DNA of 11,783 bases from an uncultured Christensenella sp. (GCA_910578655.1 CAJTQE010000057.1:1-11783), one strand, 5' to 3'; counted from the first letter of the stretch, positions 1-6,573 are shown. Notes: generated by a model not told the origin, from the letters alone. Numbers and translations: made by a program.

Positions 1-26
1 TATGCCGCCGACGGTCGGCAAGTGGT

Positions 27-218
27 TTATATTGTGCCGTAGTCGTATATATCGTTAAAATAACATTGCTTTGCAATTTTTTGCCCGACAATATGTTTTA
101 GTTGTTCTATTGCTTCTTCTGTCGTTTTTGCAATTATTTTGATTTCGTATAAATATTCGTATGTATCTTCGTTTTGAAGAGGGCGTTTCATATTCCAACC
201 GAATACAAATTTTTTCAT
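27..218 (-). CDS. small hypothetical protein, 63 aa
   Basis: Family and function not recognised. The product is 63 residues, starting MKKFVFGW and ending DIYDYGTI. It has a charged middle (KTTEEAIEQLKHIVGQKIAK) that reads as an amphipathic helix, and no signal peptide or membrane segment. A TTG codon at 236 would extend the frame by six residues. I prefer the ATG at 218 because it overlaps the TGA stop of the upstream 65-codon gene as ATGA (215-218), a classic translational-coupling arrangement, and no good ribosome binding site precedes the TTG. It is the last gene of a leftward three-gene cluster that probably runs from the promoter at 822-850. Small unnamed genes like this are common in the accessory part of ICEs, but that is context, not function. 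Confidence 0.6.
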   Translation of the reverse strand: MKKFVFGWNMKRPLQNEDTYEYLYEIKIIAKTTEEAIEQLKHIVGQKIAKQCYFNDIYDYGTI

Positions 219-412
219 AATGCACCATCCACGCAATAAATATCATTTTCGACTTTAAAGCATTTAGCAAATTTGACTTGCGGAGGCAGTTCGGAAATTT
301 TGTTTTCGCCCGTGCAACTCAAAAAACCGTAACCATAATACGCCCATTTAATAATGGTGTCGGGTGTCTTGTTCTCTTTCTTCAATAAGTTGTTTAAAGT
401 AATTGTCCTCAT
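215..412 (-). CDS. small hypothetical protein, 65 aa
   Basis: Not a family I recognise. The 65-residue product begins MRTITLNNLLKKENKTPD and contains an aromatic patch (WAYYGYGF) and three cysteines (SCTG, AKCF, IYCV). No transmembrane segment is apparent. The ATG at 412 is well supported: AGAGGT lies about six bases upstream (in the minus reading AAAGAGGTAACTTATG). The stop overlaps the start of the next gene by ATGA, so the two are probably co-translated and may make partner proteins. About 58 bases separate it from the stop of the 101-codon gene upstream, with no terminator seen between them, so the three genes likely form one transcript. The N-terminal segment could be a small DNA-binding fold, but nothing in the sequence proves this. 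Confidence 0.65.
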   Translation of the reverse strand: MRTITLNNLLKKENKTPDTIIKWAYYGYGFLSCTGENKISELPPQVKFAKCFKVENDIYCVDGAL

Positions 413-470
413 AAGTTACCTCTTTAAAATTTATTTGCCCGTATAGCCGATAGCACAGCTTTGATTTTTA

Positions 471-776
471 TTATCTTTTGTAATGAATTTGTAATTCTAT
501 TGCTTGAATAGGGAAAAGTTTGTTTTCTTTTCGGTCTATCGGCTGGACGGTTTCAAGAAAACAATTGCTTTTGAAAGGGTTTTCAAAAATAATATTTTCG
601 TAGCCGTCTATTAAAACTATTCTGTAAAATGTTTCGTCGCTCAGGAAGTCAAACGGAATATTTAACTTGTCGCGCTCGATTTCCCATTGTAAATGCGATA
701 CCATATTATGAATAGCGCGTTTGTCAATGGCGTTTGCCTTGTGGGGTTCGGTTTGGCATTTCTGTAATTTAATCAT
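471..776 (-). CDS. hypothetical protein, 101 aa, first gene of leftward cluster
   Basis: Function unknown. It encodes 101 residues, MIKLQKCQTEPHKAN to AIELQIHYKR. It is soluble in appearance: an N-terminal helical, charged half (HNMVSHLQWEIERDKL) and a beta-rich C-terminal half with the segment RIVLIDGYENIIFENPF. There is no signal peptide or membrane span. The start is secure: GAAGGAG sits seven bases before the ATG, and the promoter at 822-850 lies about 45 bases further upstream. Two ACTA-N5-TAGT dyads overlap or flank that promoter, so expression is probably controlled by the divergent HTH repressor at 975-1187. Its position suggests an early, repressor-controlled accessory gene of the mobile element; it could be a modulator of host functions, but that is a guess. 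Confidence 0.75.
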   Translation of the reverse strand: MIKLQKCQTEPHKANAIDKRAIHNMVSHLQWEIERDKLNIPFDFLSDETFYRIVLIDGYENIIFENPFKSNCFLETVQPIDRKENKLFPIQAIELQIHYKR

Positions 777-821
777 ATAAAACTCCTTCGGGGCGTTGAC
801 CCTTGATTTATTTACATACTT

Positions 822-850
822 ATTATACTACTTTTTAGTGGTATAGTCAA
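822..850 (-). promoter_or_regulatory. sigma-A promoter for the leftward small-gene cluster
   Basis: On the minus strand TTGACT (complement of 845-850) is followed after exactly 17 bases by TATAAT (complement of 822-827). The -10 is a perfect consensus and the -35 differs at one position. It points at the 101-codon gene starting at 776. An ACTA-N5-TAGT dyad (827-839) overlaps the edge of the -10 and most of the spacer, so a bound repressor would block RNA polymerase. Confidence 0.85.
827..839. promoter_or_regulatory. candidate operator 1, ACTA-N5-TAGT dyad
   Basis: The sequence ACTACTTTTTAGT has perfect 4-bp half-sites ACTA and TAGT around a five-base centre. The symmetry extends imperfectly outward (AGTGGT against ACTACT). 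It occupies the spacer of the leftward promoter. The same dyad occurs at 850-862 and 920-932. The likely ligand is the HTH protein at 975-1187; this is inferred from repetition and position. Confidence 0.65.
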
Positions 851-862
851 CTAAATAATAGT
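850..862. promoter_or_regulatory. candidate operator 2, ACTA-N5-TAGT dyad
   Basis: ACTAAATAATAGT, again with perfect ACTA/TAGT arms and a five-base centre. It begins at the outer base of the leftward -35 box and lies just upstream of it, 10 bases beyond operator 1. That puts the two dyad centres 23 bp apart, about two helical turns, suited to side-by-side dimers. An eight-base palindrome TAGTACTA overlaps its right arm (859-866). Confidence 0.6.
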
Positions 863-911
863 ACTATATTGAAGATTTTTCAACTTTTTAATGTTTTTAT
901 CGTAAATATTA

Positions 912-940
912 TTGACTTTACTATAAATTAGTAGTAATAT
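912..940 (+). promoter_or_regulatory. sigma-A promoter for the HTH repressor gene
   Basis: TTGACT at 912-917 and TAATAT at 935-940 are separated by 17 bases, a close match to the vegetative consensus. It fires rightward toward the ATG at 975. The ribosome binding site AAGGTGG (955-961) is about 13 bases from that ATG, somewhat far. Operator 3 fills the promoter spacer, indicating autoregulation. Confidence 0.8.
920..932. promoter_or_regulatory. candidate operator 3, ACTA-N5-TAGT dyad
   Basis: ACTATAAATTAGT, third copy of the dyad with the same five-base centre length. It lies entirely between the -35 and -10 of the rightward promoter that drives the HTH gene, so binding would repress the repressor's own gene. 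A further AGT directly follows (TAGTAGT). Confidence 0.6.
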
Positions 941-974
941 ATTGCTATTCTTATAAGGTGGTATTTAATCAAAA

Positions 975-1187
975 ATGATAAACTTGACCGAAAAATTAAA
1001 AATAGCTATGATAAAGCAAAATGTTACACAAACTAAATTGGCTGAATTGTCAGACCAAACGCAGAAAAACCTTTCAAATAAAATGTCGCGGGATAACTTC
1101 AAACTTTCGGAATATGAAAAGCTGGTTGAAGCTCTCGGCTGCACGTTGGAAATAAATATAATACTTCCGACGGGCGAAAAGATATAG
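975..1187 (+). CDS. small Cro/CI-type helix-turn-helix repressor, 70 aa
   Basis: A single-domain DNA-binding protein of the lambda-repressor (HTH_3/XRE) fold. The helix-turn-helix covers roughly residues 15-40, with TQTKLAELSDQTQKNLSNKM giving the two helices and turn. After it come an amphipathic helix (LSEYEKLVEALG) and a short beta tail (TLEINIILPTGEKI) often seen in small ICE-borne XRE regulators. At 70 residues it has no room for a sensor or protease domain, so it should be a constitutive Cro-like dimer. It is divergent to the small-gene cluster, with three ACTA-N5-TAGT dyads in the promoters between them, so it most likely represses both itself and that cluster. A strong intrinsic terminator follows 12 bases after the stop, making it a single-gene transcript. 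Similar small repressors accompany conjugation modules in Clostridia ICEs, which supports this left part being ICE-derived. Confidence 0.88.
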   Translation: MINLTEKLKIAMIKQNVTQTKLAELSDQTQKNLSNKMSRDNFKLSEYEKLVEALGCTLEINIILPTGEKI

Positions 1188-1199
1188 CCCATAAAAGGC

Positions 1200-1248
1200 G
1201 GTGCGGCGGTTCTGCAAGCGGTATAGCGAGAACCCCGCACCCCTTTTT
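1200..1248 (+). terminator. intrinsic terminator of the HTH repressor gene
   Basis: GGTGCGG plus GGTTCT (1200-1206, 1208-1213) pairs with AGAACC plus CCGCACC (1229-1241). This is a 13-bp GC-rich stem with one bulged C at 1207 and a 15-base loop, followed by TTTTT at 1244-1248. It ends transcription 12 bases after the HTH stop codon. Confidence 0.9.
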
Positions 1249-1296
1249 GTTATCACCCGTTCGCCCGTCGCAAAGGCGGCGCGACAAAAGTAATAC

Positions 1297-1334
1297 AAAA
1301 AATGAGAGGTTGTAAGGTTCGCCTTACAACCTCT
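1297..1334 (-). terminator. perfect 13-bp UUCG hairpin, intrinsic terminator on the minus strand
   Basis: AGAGGTTGTAAGG (1305-1317) and CCTTACAACCTCT (1322-1334) form a perfect stem around the tetraloop TTCG. On the minus strand it is followed after two bases by six T (complement of A1297-A1302), so it should stop leftward transcription. On the plus strand only TTAACTGC follows, so termination rightward is unlikely, though the hairpin could still protect an RNA end. It would shield the HTH region from read-through out of the conjugation operon or the IS. Confidence 0.75.
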
Positions 1335-1349
1335 TAACTGCAAAAAAAT

Positions 1350-1429
1350 GCGTTGTGATTTCGCTGTCAAGTACACCGTGGAATAAATTTTTATGCCGCG
1401 AAAGGTACTTTACTGCGAAAGCACAACGT
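1350..1429. repeat. long imperfect inverted repeat upstream of the transposase
   Basis: The arm 1350-1374 pairs with 1405-1429. The outer 15 positions (GCGTTGTGATTTCGC against GCGAAAGCACAACGT) have one mismatch and one G-T pair, and the inner AAGTAC/GTACTT is perfect. Over 25 positions, 22 pair (mismatches at 1358/1421, 1365/1414, 1368/1411), leaving a 30-base loop. The structure overlaps the proposed left end of the IS (about 1365). It may be a structured RNA leader, a transposase-binding region, or a composite of two element ends in opposite orientation. I cannot tell which. Confidence 0.7.
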
Positions 1430-1455
1430 GATAATAAATTCGACCTTATTTAAAC

Positions 1456-1475
1456 GCCCGTAAACGGGCAAGGGG
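1456..1475 (+). promoter_or_regulatory. hairpin abutting the transposase ribosome binding site
   Basis: GCCCG and CGGGC (1456-1460, 1465-1469) pair around TAAA. The ribosome binding site AAGGGG (1470-1475) starts on the very next base, eight bases before the ATG at 1484. The hairpin would fold from read-through transcripts and could limit ribosome access, a usual way for IS elements to keep transposase low. The structure is visible; the regulatory effect is inferred. Confidence 0.45.
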
Positions 1476-1483
1476 TAAATCAA

Positions 1484-2521
1484 ATGAAAAAAGGTTCGAA
1501 ATACATTACCCTTACGCAACGCAGACAAATCGAAGCAGGGTTAAGTATGGGTATGAATAAAAAGGAAATTGCCGAGCATATCGGAATGAGCATGAGAACG
1601 GTCTACCGTGAGTTAAAGCGTGGACTATGTACTCAACGTAAAAAGGTATATGACATTTATGGCGATTATACATATAAAGACTATACCGCATATAGCGCGG
1701 ATATTGCGGAAGATAAATTCAGACTGAATATGACTTCCAAAGGTGCGCCGTTGAAAGTCGGTAACGATTATGATTTTATCCGCTATGTTGAAAACCGCGT
1801 GTTGGACGATATTACGCCCTGCGCTATTGTTGGCGAAATTAAACGTAATCGAAGCTGTAAAACGGTTGTAAGTAAAACTACAATGTACAGATATATCCGT
1901 ATGGGCTTATTTATGAATATTTCTATGCGCTATTGCGAACCGAAAAAGAGAAACGAAAAAGCTACGATTAAACGTGCGCCACGCGGTACAAGCATTGAAA
2001 AACGCCCTGCGGAAATTGCAAAGCGTAACACGTTCGGACATTGGGAAATGGACTGCGTTTGCAGTAAGCAAGGAACGACAAGCGCATATTTAGTGTTTTC
2101 GGAAAGGTTGACACGGAAAGAAATCATTTTCAAAATTCCAAACAAACAGACTTCAACCGTCGTGCATTGCGTTAACCGCCTTGAACGGCGTTACGGAAAA
2201 CTATTCCGTAAAGTATTTAAAAGTATAACGGTAGATAATGGCGTTGAGTTTTCGGACTTCGAGGGGTTGGAAAAATCAATATACGGCGGTAAACGTACAA
2301 GTGTTTATTATTGCCACCCGTACAGTTCTTGTGAGAGAGGAACGAACGAGCGGATCAACCGTGATATTAGGAAAAAATATCCGAAAGGCACTGATTTAAC
2401 TAACGTAACGGAAAGCGAAGTTCGCGCTCTGGAAGATTGGGTTAACGCATATCCTCGTGAAATTTTCGGTTTTGCAACTTCGGGCGAGAAGTTCGCGGAG
2501 CAGTTACAGCAAATAGTTTAA
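1484..2521 (+). CDS. IS30-family transposase, 345 aa
   Basis: A DDE transposase that cuts and joins the ends of its own element. The N-terminus carries the IS30 helix-turn-helix (residues about 8-46: LTQRRQIEAGLSMGMNKKEI through VYRELKRG) that binds the terminal repeats. The catalytic core follows. D190 lies in GHWEMD, D251 in TVDNGVEF, and E284 in YSSCERGTNE, 33 residues after the second aspartate. The downstream IRKKYPKGTDL block is diagnostic for IS30. The usual C-terminal NxRPRK motif is degenerate (VNAYPREIFGF). Length is normal for the family (about 320-380), and no frameshift or stop interrupts it, so the enzyme may be active. The start is ATG with AAGGGG eight bases upstream. It is convergent with the interrupted virB4, and two hairpins follow the stop. 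Confidence 0.95.
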   Translation: MKKGSKYITLTQRRQIEAGLSMGMNKKEIAEHIGMSMRTVYRELKRGLCTQRKKVYDIYGDYTYKDYTAYSADIAEDKFRLNMTSKGAPLKVGNDYDFIRYVENRVLDDITPCAIVGEIKRNRSCKTVVSKTTMYRYIRMGLFMNISMRYCEPKKRNEKATIKRAPRGTSIEKRPAEIAKRNTFGHWEMDCVCSKQGTTSAYLVFSERLTRKEIIFKIPNKQTSTVVHCVNRLERRYGKLFRKVFKSITVDNGVEFSDFEGLEKSIYGGKRTSVYYCHPYSSCERGTNERINRDIRKKYPKGTDLTNVTESEVRALEDWVNAYPREIFGFATSGEKFAEQLQQIV

Positions 2522-2540
2522 TCTGATATACAACGAAAAT

Positions 2541-2565
2541 AGCAAGCTGAAAAGGCTTGCTGTTT
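2541..2565 (+). terminator. hairpin after the transposase gene
   Basis: AGCAAGC (2541-2547) and GCTTGCT (2555-2561) form a perfect 7-bp stem with a seven-base loop, followed by GTTTGT. It lies 19 bases after the transposase stop. The T-run is short, so termination is probably partial. Confidence 0.6.
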
Positions 2566-2600
2566 GTCATATATAAAATTAACCGGCAAGGACGAAAACG

Positions 2601-2643
2601 CCCGTATAGAGATGGTTTACCCTCTCTATACGGGTATAATTTT
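2601..2643 (+). terminator. strong intrinsic terminator near the right end of the IS
   Basis: CCCGTATAGAGA (2601-2612) pairs perfectly with TCTCTATACGGG (2623-2634), a 12-bp stem with a ten-base loop, followed by TATAATTTT. It probably ends transposase transcripts and stops the IS from driving antisense RNA into virB4. The A-run upstream (2594-2597) could give weak termination on the other strand. Confidence 0.8.
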
Positions 2644-2671
2644 ACTATAATTTCCGCAAGCATAATATTTT

Positions 2672-4696
2672 TTAAAACTTTTTGACAAAATTAACTTGAC
2701 AATTCAGTATATAAATGTTTACACGTTCGAGATTAGTTCTACGCATAGGTGTTAGCTCAGGATTCTGCATTTCTTTTTCTAAAGTAGATTTCAAAGTATC
2801 AAACGTAGGGAATTTATCAGGCGTAAAATCCGTGCAATCTGTATCGTGATTAATCCCTACGCTTTCATACATAAGCTTAATAAGATTATTCAGCTCCTCA
2901 AATGCATCCTGCGTAATACCTTTTAGCGTGATTTTGAAAAAATCTTCAAGAAATTGCAGATGTGCGTTAAATACGATTTCGGGTTCTGCTATTTCCCCCT
3001 CGTCCGTAAGCACCGGATAAATATGTAACGGATTAATTCTACCTTGCGTTGCGCTGCCTATGTCTATAAATAGACCGCCGACGTTCTTTGCAAGCGTCTG
3101 ATATTCGTTCTCAGGGTCTAATATAAAAATACGCGAATTACCGGAATAAATCATAGAAATAAGTAGTTTTGAAAAGAACGACTTACCGCTGCCGGATTTA
3201 CCGAATATAATACCGTTACTATTAATATAATCCCTGTCGCGCTTCCAAATATCGAGAATAACCGGGTAATAATCCCAACCCAAAGTATAGCCGTCCACGT
3301 CTATTACCGTAGAAAACACGAAAGGATACACGGCAGCAAGCGAATCTGAATTAATACCACGTTCAAACGCCGTAAGTTTTGGACGCCGCGCTACAGTAGA
3401 CTTAGCAAAACCGTCAAACTGTCTTCCAATAAGAAAACTCGTTCGGAAGCCGTTCATAGTTAACTCTCTGCGTATATCTTTACGAAAAGTCGCATTATCG
3501 CCTTTTGCGTTATTTAGTCCGGTTACAGTTAGAGTGCAGTCGAACAAAAGCTCGTTCTCGTTCTGTATTCGAGCTTGCAGATTATTCATAGTCTGGATAT
3601 GCGTATCCTGGCTGCGCTGTTCTGAAAGCTTGCCACTTTCGTGCGTTATCAGTTCCTGTACTGCTCTATCTATGCGCTTAATTGATTGGGCTTTATCCAC
3701 CGGCTTTATTGTAAGTACTGTTTTCGTGTTGTCAATATTGAAAATATTTGCGCCCCAGGCATTACTTACGTATAAAGGAAATTCTTTAACTGCAAGCGTA
3801 AATGCATAGACGTCATCAAGAGTGTACCCCGCCAAACCAAACTTTACTTTATCAGGCTTCACATATTCGGCGAGCTCTGAACAGTCCCGCTCGTCAACGT
3901 CTCTTTCGTCAAACTCGTGAGTATAGCAATATTTAAAGAACACCGCCGCTTCTCTGGCGTCCAGAAGTGCCGAATCCAGTCCGGCACTATCCAGCCCATA
4001 TCTACACGCATCGATTTGATTATATAACGTTTCAATATTGTCTTCAAACAATGCTATATAATAGCAAGGACGAAATAACGGATTGACGTTATTTACGGTA
4101 TCTATCTGCTCAAGCCTGGTTTTTAAAATCGCTGCTTTTATAAGTTCTTCGTTTTCTATTGCAGTTTGCATTTTATCAAACAGCCGCTTGGCGACCTCGT
4201 CATACTTGATAGGTCTGTCAATTTTAATAAGCTGTATTACTGAAGCTTGTCCCAGTCCGTTTAAAACACGTGCGAAAGCTGCAATTTTTCTGTCCTGCTC
4301 TGTTTCGTCAAGAAGCCCAAAATCTATACTACCGACTTCAATTAAACCGCCGTAATACCCATCATATTCGATTATACCGTCCGCTCTGATATTCTTAAAC
4401 GGAATAAGTTCGTCCGTAGAACCACGCGATGCACCTTTCTTATACGTTCTGCGCGAAGTGTAAAACTTTATTAAATACGCAAATTCTATATAGGTTTTAT
4501 CTTCATCGTCTCCGATAAACATAACCGCACATAATGCCACGTAAATTCCCAACCAAATAAATCTGCCTGAAAAATTTGAAAAGAATAAAAGTATCGCTAT
4601 GCCAAGCATACAGCACAAAATCAGCAAATCGAGCAAAGTAAGTCGTTTAAATAAAGCTATTTTAACTTTACTGTTTTTCGGTATTATTCGTTCCAT
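2672..4696 (-). pseudogene. VirB3-VirB4 fusion conjugation ATPase (Mbov_0397-like), C-terminally truncated by IS30
   Basis: The inner-membrane ATPase that powers pilus assembly and DNA transfer in type IV secretion. Residues 1-70 hold two membrane helices (about 22-39 and 46-62) resembling the PrgI/VirB3 family, so VirB3 appears fused to the ATPase. The VirB4 N-terminal domain runs to about 470, then Walker A GKSGSGKS at 499-506 and the conserved RIFILDPENEYQ block near 525-537. The reading frame stops at 674, with the last nine or so residues (CQVNFVKKF) coming from IS30 DNA. The family is usually longer (roughly 780-850 aa) and has Walker B (DEAW-like) about 200 residues after Walker A. That part and the C-terminal lobe are missing, so the ATPase should be dead. 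The start ATG follows the upstream virB6-like gene by four bases, with AAAAGGTG overlapping that gene's stop. The missing 3' part is not found left of the IS. Confidence 0.88.
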
Positions 4697-4700
4697 TTAT

Positions 4701-6572
4701 TCACCTTTTACCGCGTTTGTCGTTATCGTCATAAGCATTTTTCTTGTGTTCTCCACTATCTTCACGTAACCCGCCGCTAAGCGATTTAATACTCGATTCG
4801 CTTGTCTTTGACGTGGCTCCGCTCTTGATATTATTAATTACAGCCGGTTGTGAAGCACCATTCGTGCCGCCTATATTTGCTCCGCGACTGCCAGAAGTAT
4901 TTGATACTTTAAACGCGGTATCAGGGCTCAAAGAACGTCCTAACGCGTTTTGCAAAGGCTTAGCCGGGCCAGCAACTGTGCCGGGTTGAGAAATTTGCGA
5001 ATTATTCCCTGTGCGTTCTGCACCGGTGTTCCCTGCCGCAGCTGCAGCACCGCCTTTTGCTTTATTTCCCATTCTGCCCAAGGTTCTGACAAAGGCACCG
5101 CCGCGGCTGTTGACATAATTATCGCCGCCTATTCTCTCACCGACAGCATTCGCTCCGCGCGCTGCATAATTTAAAATACCTGTGCGCTCACGCCCATAGC
5201 GGTTTTTTCCGCCAATCAATCCGCGCCCCATACCTGCCGCCAGACGTCCTGCACCGAGTGCTCCGACGGCACCAAGCCTTACCCCGCTCGTTATTGCAGC
5301 GAATGACTGCATTGCTTCTCTACTCTCGTCTGCCGAAGTGCCTAAAATGCGGGCTATAAGCACTTGACTGCCGTTAATACACATTGCGCCGCCTATAAGT
5401 AACAGCATCCTAAAAATAGTAACTGCAGCTCCGCTCAATACATTTTCGCTTATAAGATTATCCAGAATAGCACCGAACTGTCCGCCAACTATAAATCCGC
5501 TTATCATAAAGAATACGTTTACAGCAATGACAGCGCCGAACGCAATAAGCACCTTTGACATAAAAGTTTCGCGCCAGGCTCGGAAACGTGCTCCATCGTC
5601 CAACGGTATAGTGCCGCACACAAGCGGCATACAGATTATTAAAACTATTATATCGTAAATTCGCTTTACAAGGCCTATGGACAGCATAAACATCGATATC
5701 AGCATTATAATGGCTACAAGATAAGCGGTAAAAAGATTAAATGCCTCGAGCCTTACCATAGGTTGTATTGTATAACCTTTATCTTCCTGCTCAAAAAGCT
5801 TTAACCAATCTTTTTCGTGTTTTCCGAACACTTCGTCAACCGTCATTGACCAGGATATATCTTCCGCAGTCCAGTCACCCACCCAACCAGTCTGCATTAT
5901 AAGATTCCCTTCGTCATCACGCAAATACGGGTGATACCTTTCCACAACTTTTAAATATACAGGTATTTTCTCACCGTTGTCATCCAGAATATAATTTCCG
6001 TTTGAATCTGTTTCCCATTTTAAGCCGTTCTCTCCATTCGGGTCTTTTTCCTGAACCGGATTACCGAACTCGTCCAGATAATCAACGTACCGTTCTTCCC
6101 ACTTACTCTCGTCAAGCACATACGACTGTTGCACCGATAAATTAAACAGGTTTTGCGCCAGTGTCGTATTTTCCTGCGGCGCTATCACGCTGTTTACCAT
6201 ATTGAGAAGCATAGAAGAAAAAGCAATAAATAAAAACACAAAGAAAATACAAACAACCGTAGACAGTATCGCGTAAAAGCCCTGTTTTACCGTTACTGAG
6301 TGCGATGTCTGTTCCCCGCCGGTTTTGAATTTAACCACGGTTTTGACCGTTTTAACAGCCATACTCGCGCCAACAATGACTACCGAAACGATACATAATC
6401 CAAGCAACACTTTTGTAGATACTGCGCTTTCAACAAACACTTCAAGTAGCGTTTTATTCCCTTCTACTTTTTGTGTGCCTGTCAGTATATTAAATATCGC
6501 CCCGATAGTATCAATAAAGTCGTATATCAGAAATAACAGTTTGGCGAGCAATTTTTCAAACAGTATTCCCAT
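4701..6572 (-). CDS. VirB6-like polytopic conjugation channel protein (Mbov_0396-like), 623 aa
   Basis: The probable inner-membrane channel of the mating apparatus. Hydrophobic segments appear at about 5-30, 55-73, 99-126, 281-302, 305-323, 340-363 and 382-405. Between the third and fourth lies a hydrophilic, acidic insert of some 150 residues (about 130-280), with repeated turn motifs such as DEFGN, DSNGN, DDNGE and DDEGN. It probably faces outside and is beta-rich. After the membrane part comes a long disordered tail (about 430-623) rich in Gly, Ala, Ser and Asn, ending in basic DDNDKRGKR; such tails are usual in Gram-positive VirB6/TrbL-like proteins. ATG at 6572 lies one base after the pilin stop (TGATATG) and has only a weak ribosome binding site, so it is probably translated by coupling. 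Four bases separate it from virB4. The open reading frame is intact. Confidence 0.87.
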   Translation of the reverse strand: MGILFEKLLAKLLFLIYDFIDTIGAIFNILTGTQKVEGNKTLLEVFVESAVSTKVLLGLCIVSVVIVGASMAVKTVKTVVKFKTGGEQTSHSVTVKQGFYAILSTVVCIFFVFLFIAFSSMLLNMVNSVIAPQENTTLAQNLFNLSVQQSYVLDESKWEERYVDYLDEFGNPVQEKDPNGENGLKWETDSNGNYILDDNGEKIPVYLKVVERYHPYLRDDEGNLIMQTGWVGDWTAEDISWSMTVDEVFGKHEKDWLKLFEQEDKGYTIQPMVRLEAFNLFTAYLVAIIMLISMFMLSIGLVKRIYDIIVLIICMPLVCGTIPLDDGARFRAWRETFMSKVLIAFGAVIAVNVFFMISGFIVGGQFGAILDNLISENVLSGAAVTIFRMLLLIGGAMCINGSQVLIARILGTSADESREAMQSFAAITSGVRLGAVGALGAGRLAAGMGRGLIGGKNRYGRERTGILNYAARGANAVGERIGGDNYVNSRGGAFVRTLGRMGNKAKGGAAAAAGNTGAERTGNNSQISQPGTVAGPAKPLQNALGRSLSPDTAFKVSNTSGSRGANIGGTNGASQPAVINNIKSGATSKTSESSIKSLSGGLREDSGEHKKNAYDDNDKRGKR

Positions 6573-6573
6573 A

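Larger units (their letters stand above)
1365..2701 (+). mobile_element. IS30-family insertion sequence (ends tentative)
   Basis: An IS is certain from the complete IS30-type transposase; its exact ends are not. I place them by the matching outer octamer TGTCAAGT at 1365-1372 and its inverse ACTTGACA at 2694-2701. Internal to these are further loosely alike blocks: ATTTTTATGCCGCG-AAA on the left and ATATTATGCTTGCGGAAA on the right strand. This gives about 1337 bp, slightly long for the family. On the right the virB4 frame changes abruptly into IS sequence here (last native codons ATACTGAAT), which supports that end well. The left end is weaker, and the flanking bases do not show the 2-3 bp target duplication expected of a simple insertion. 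Confidence 0.55.

Noticed and set aside
1..26. Short GC-rich dyad GCCGA-CCG-TCGGC on the minus strand after the last small gene
   Set aside because: Only a five-base stem with no T-run inside the window; too little to call a terminator.
55..270. 71-codon minus-strand frame overlapping the 65- and 63-codon genes
   Set aside because: It overlaps two better-supported genes in another frame and has no ribosome binding site; the ATGA-coupled pair explains the region.
1074..1376. 100-codon minus-strand open frame that could be taken for the missing virB4 remainder
   Set aside because: It crosses a perfect minus-strand terminator and the antisense of the HTH gene and its terminator. Its translation shows no VirB4-like motif and it has no ribosome binding site.
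1188..1483. Possible oriT in the inverted-repeat-rich spacer
   Set aside because: Inverted repeats are present but no relaxase gene lies nearby and I recognise no nic-site motif; terminators and the IS explain most of the structure.
2442..2663. 73-codon minus-strand frame between the IS and virB4
   Set aside because: It is antisense to the transposase end and runs through the 12-bp terminator stem; no ribosome binding site or recognisable motif.
1360..2706. Target-site duplication flanking the IS
   Set aside because: The 2-3 bases outside the proposed ends (CGC on the left, ATT on the right) do not match, so no duplication can be claimed.
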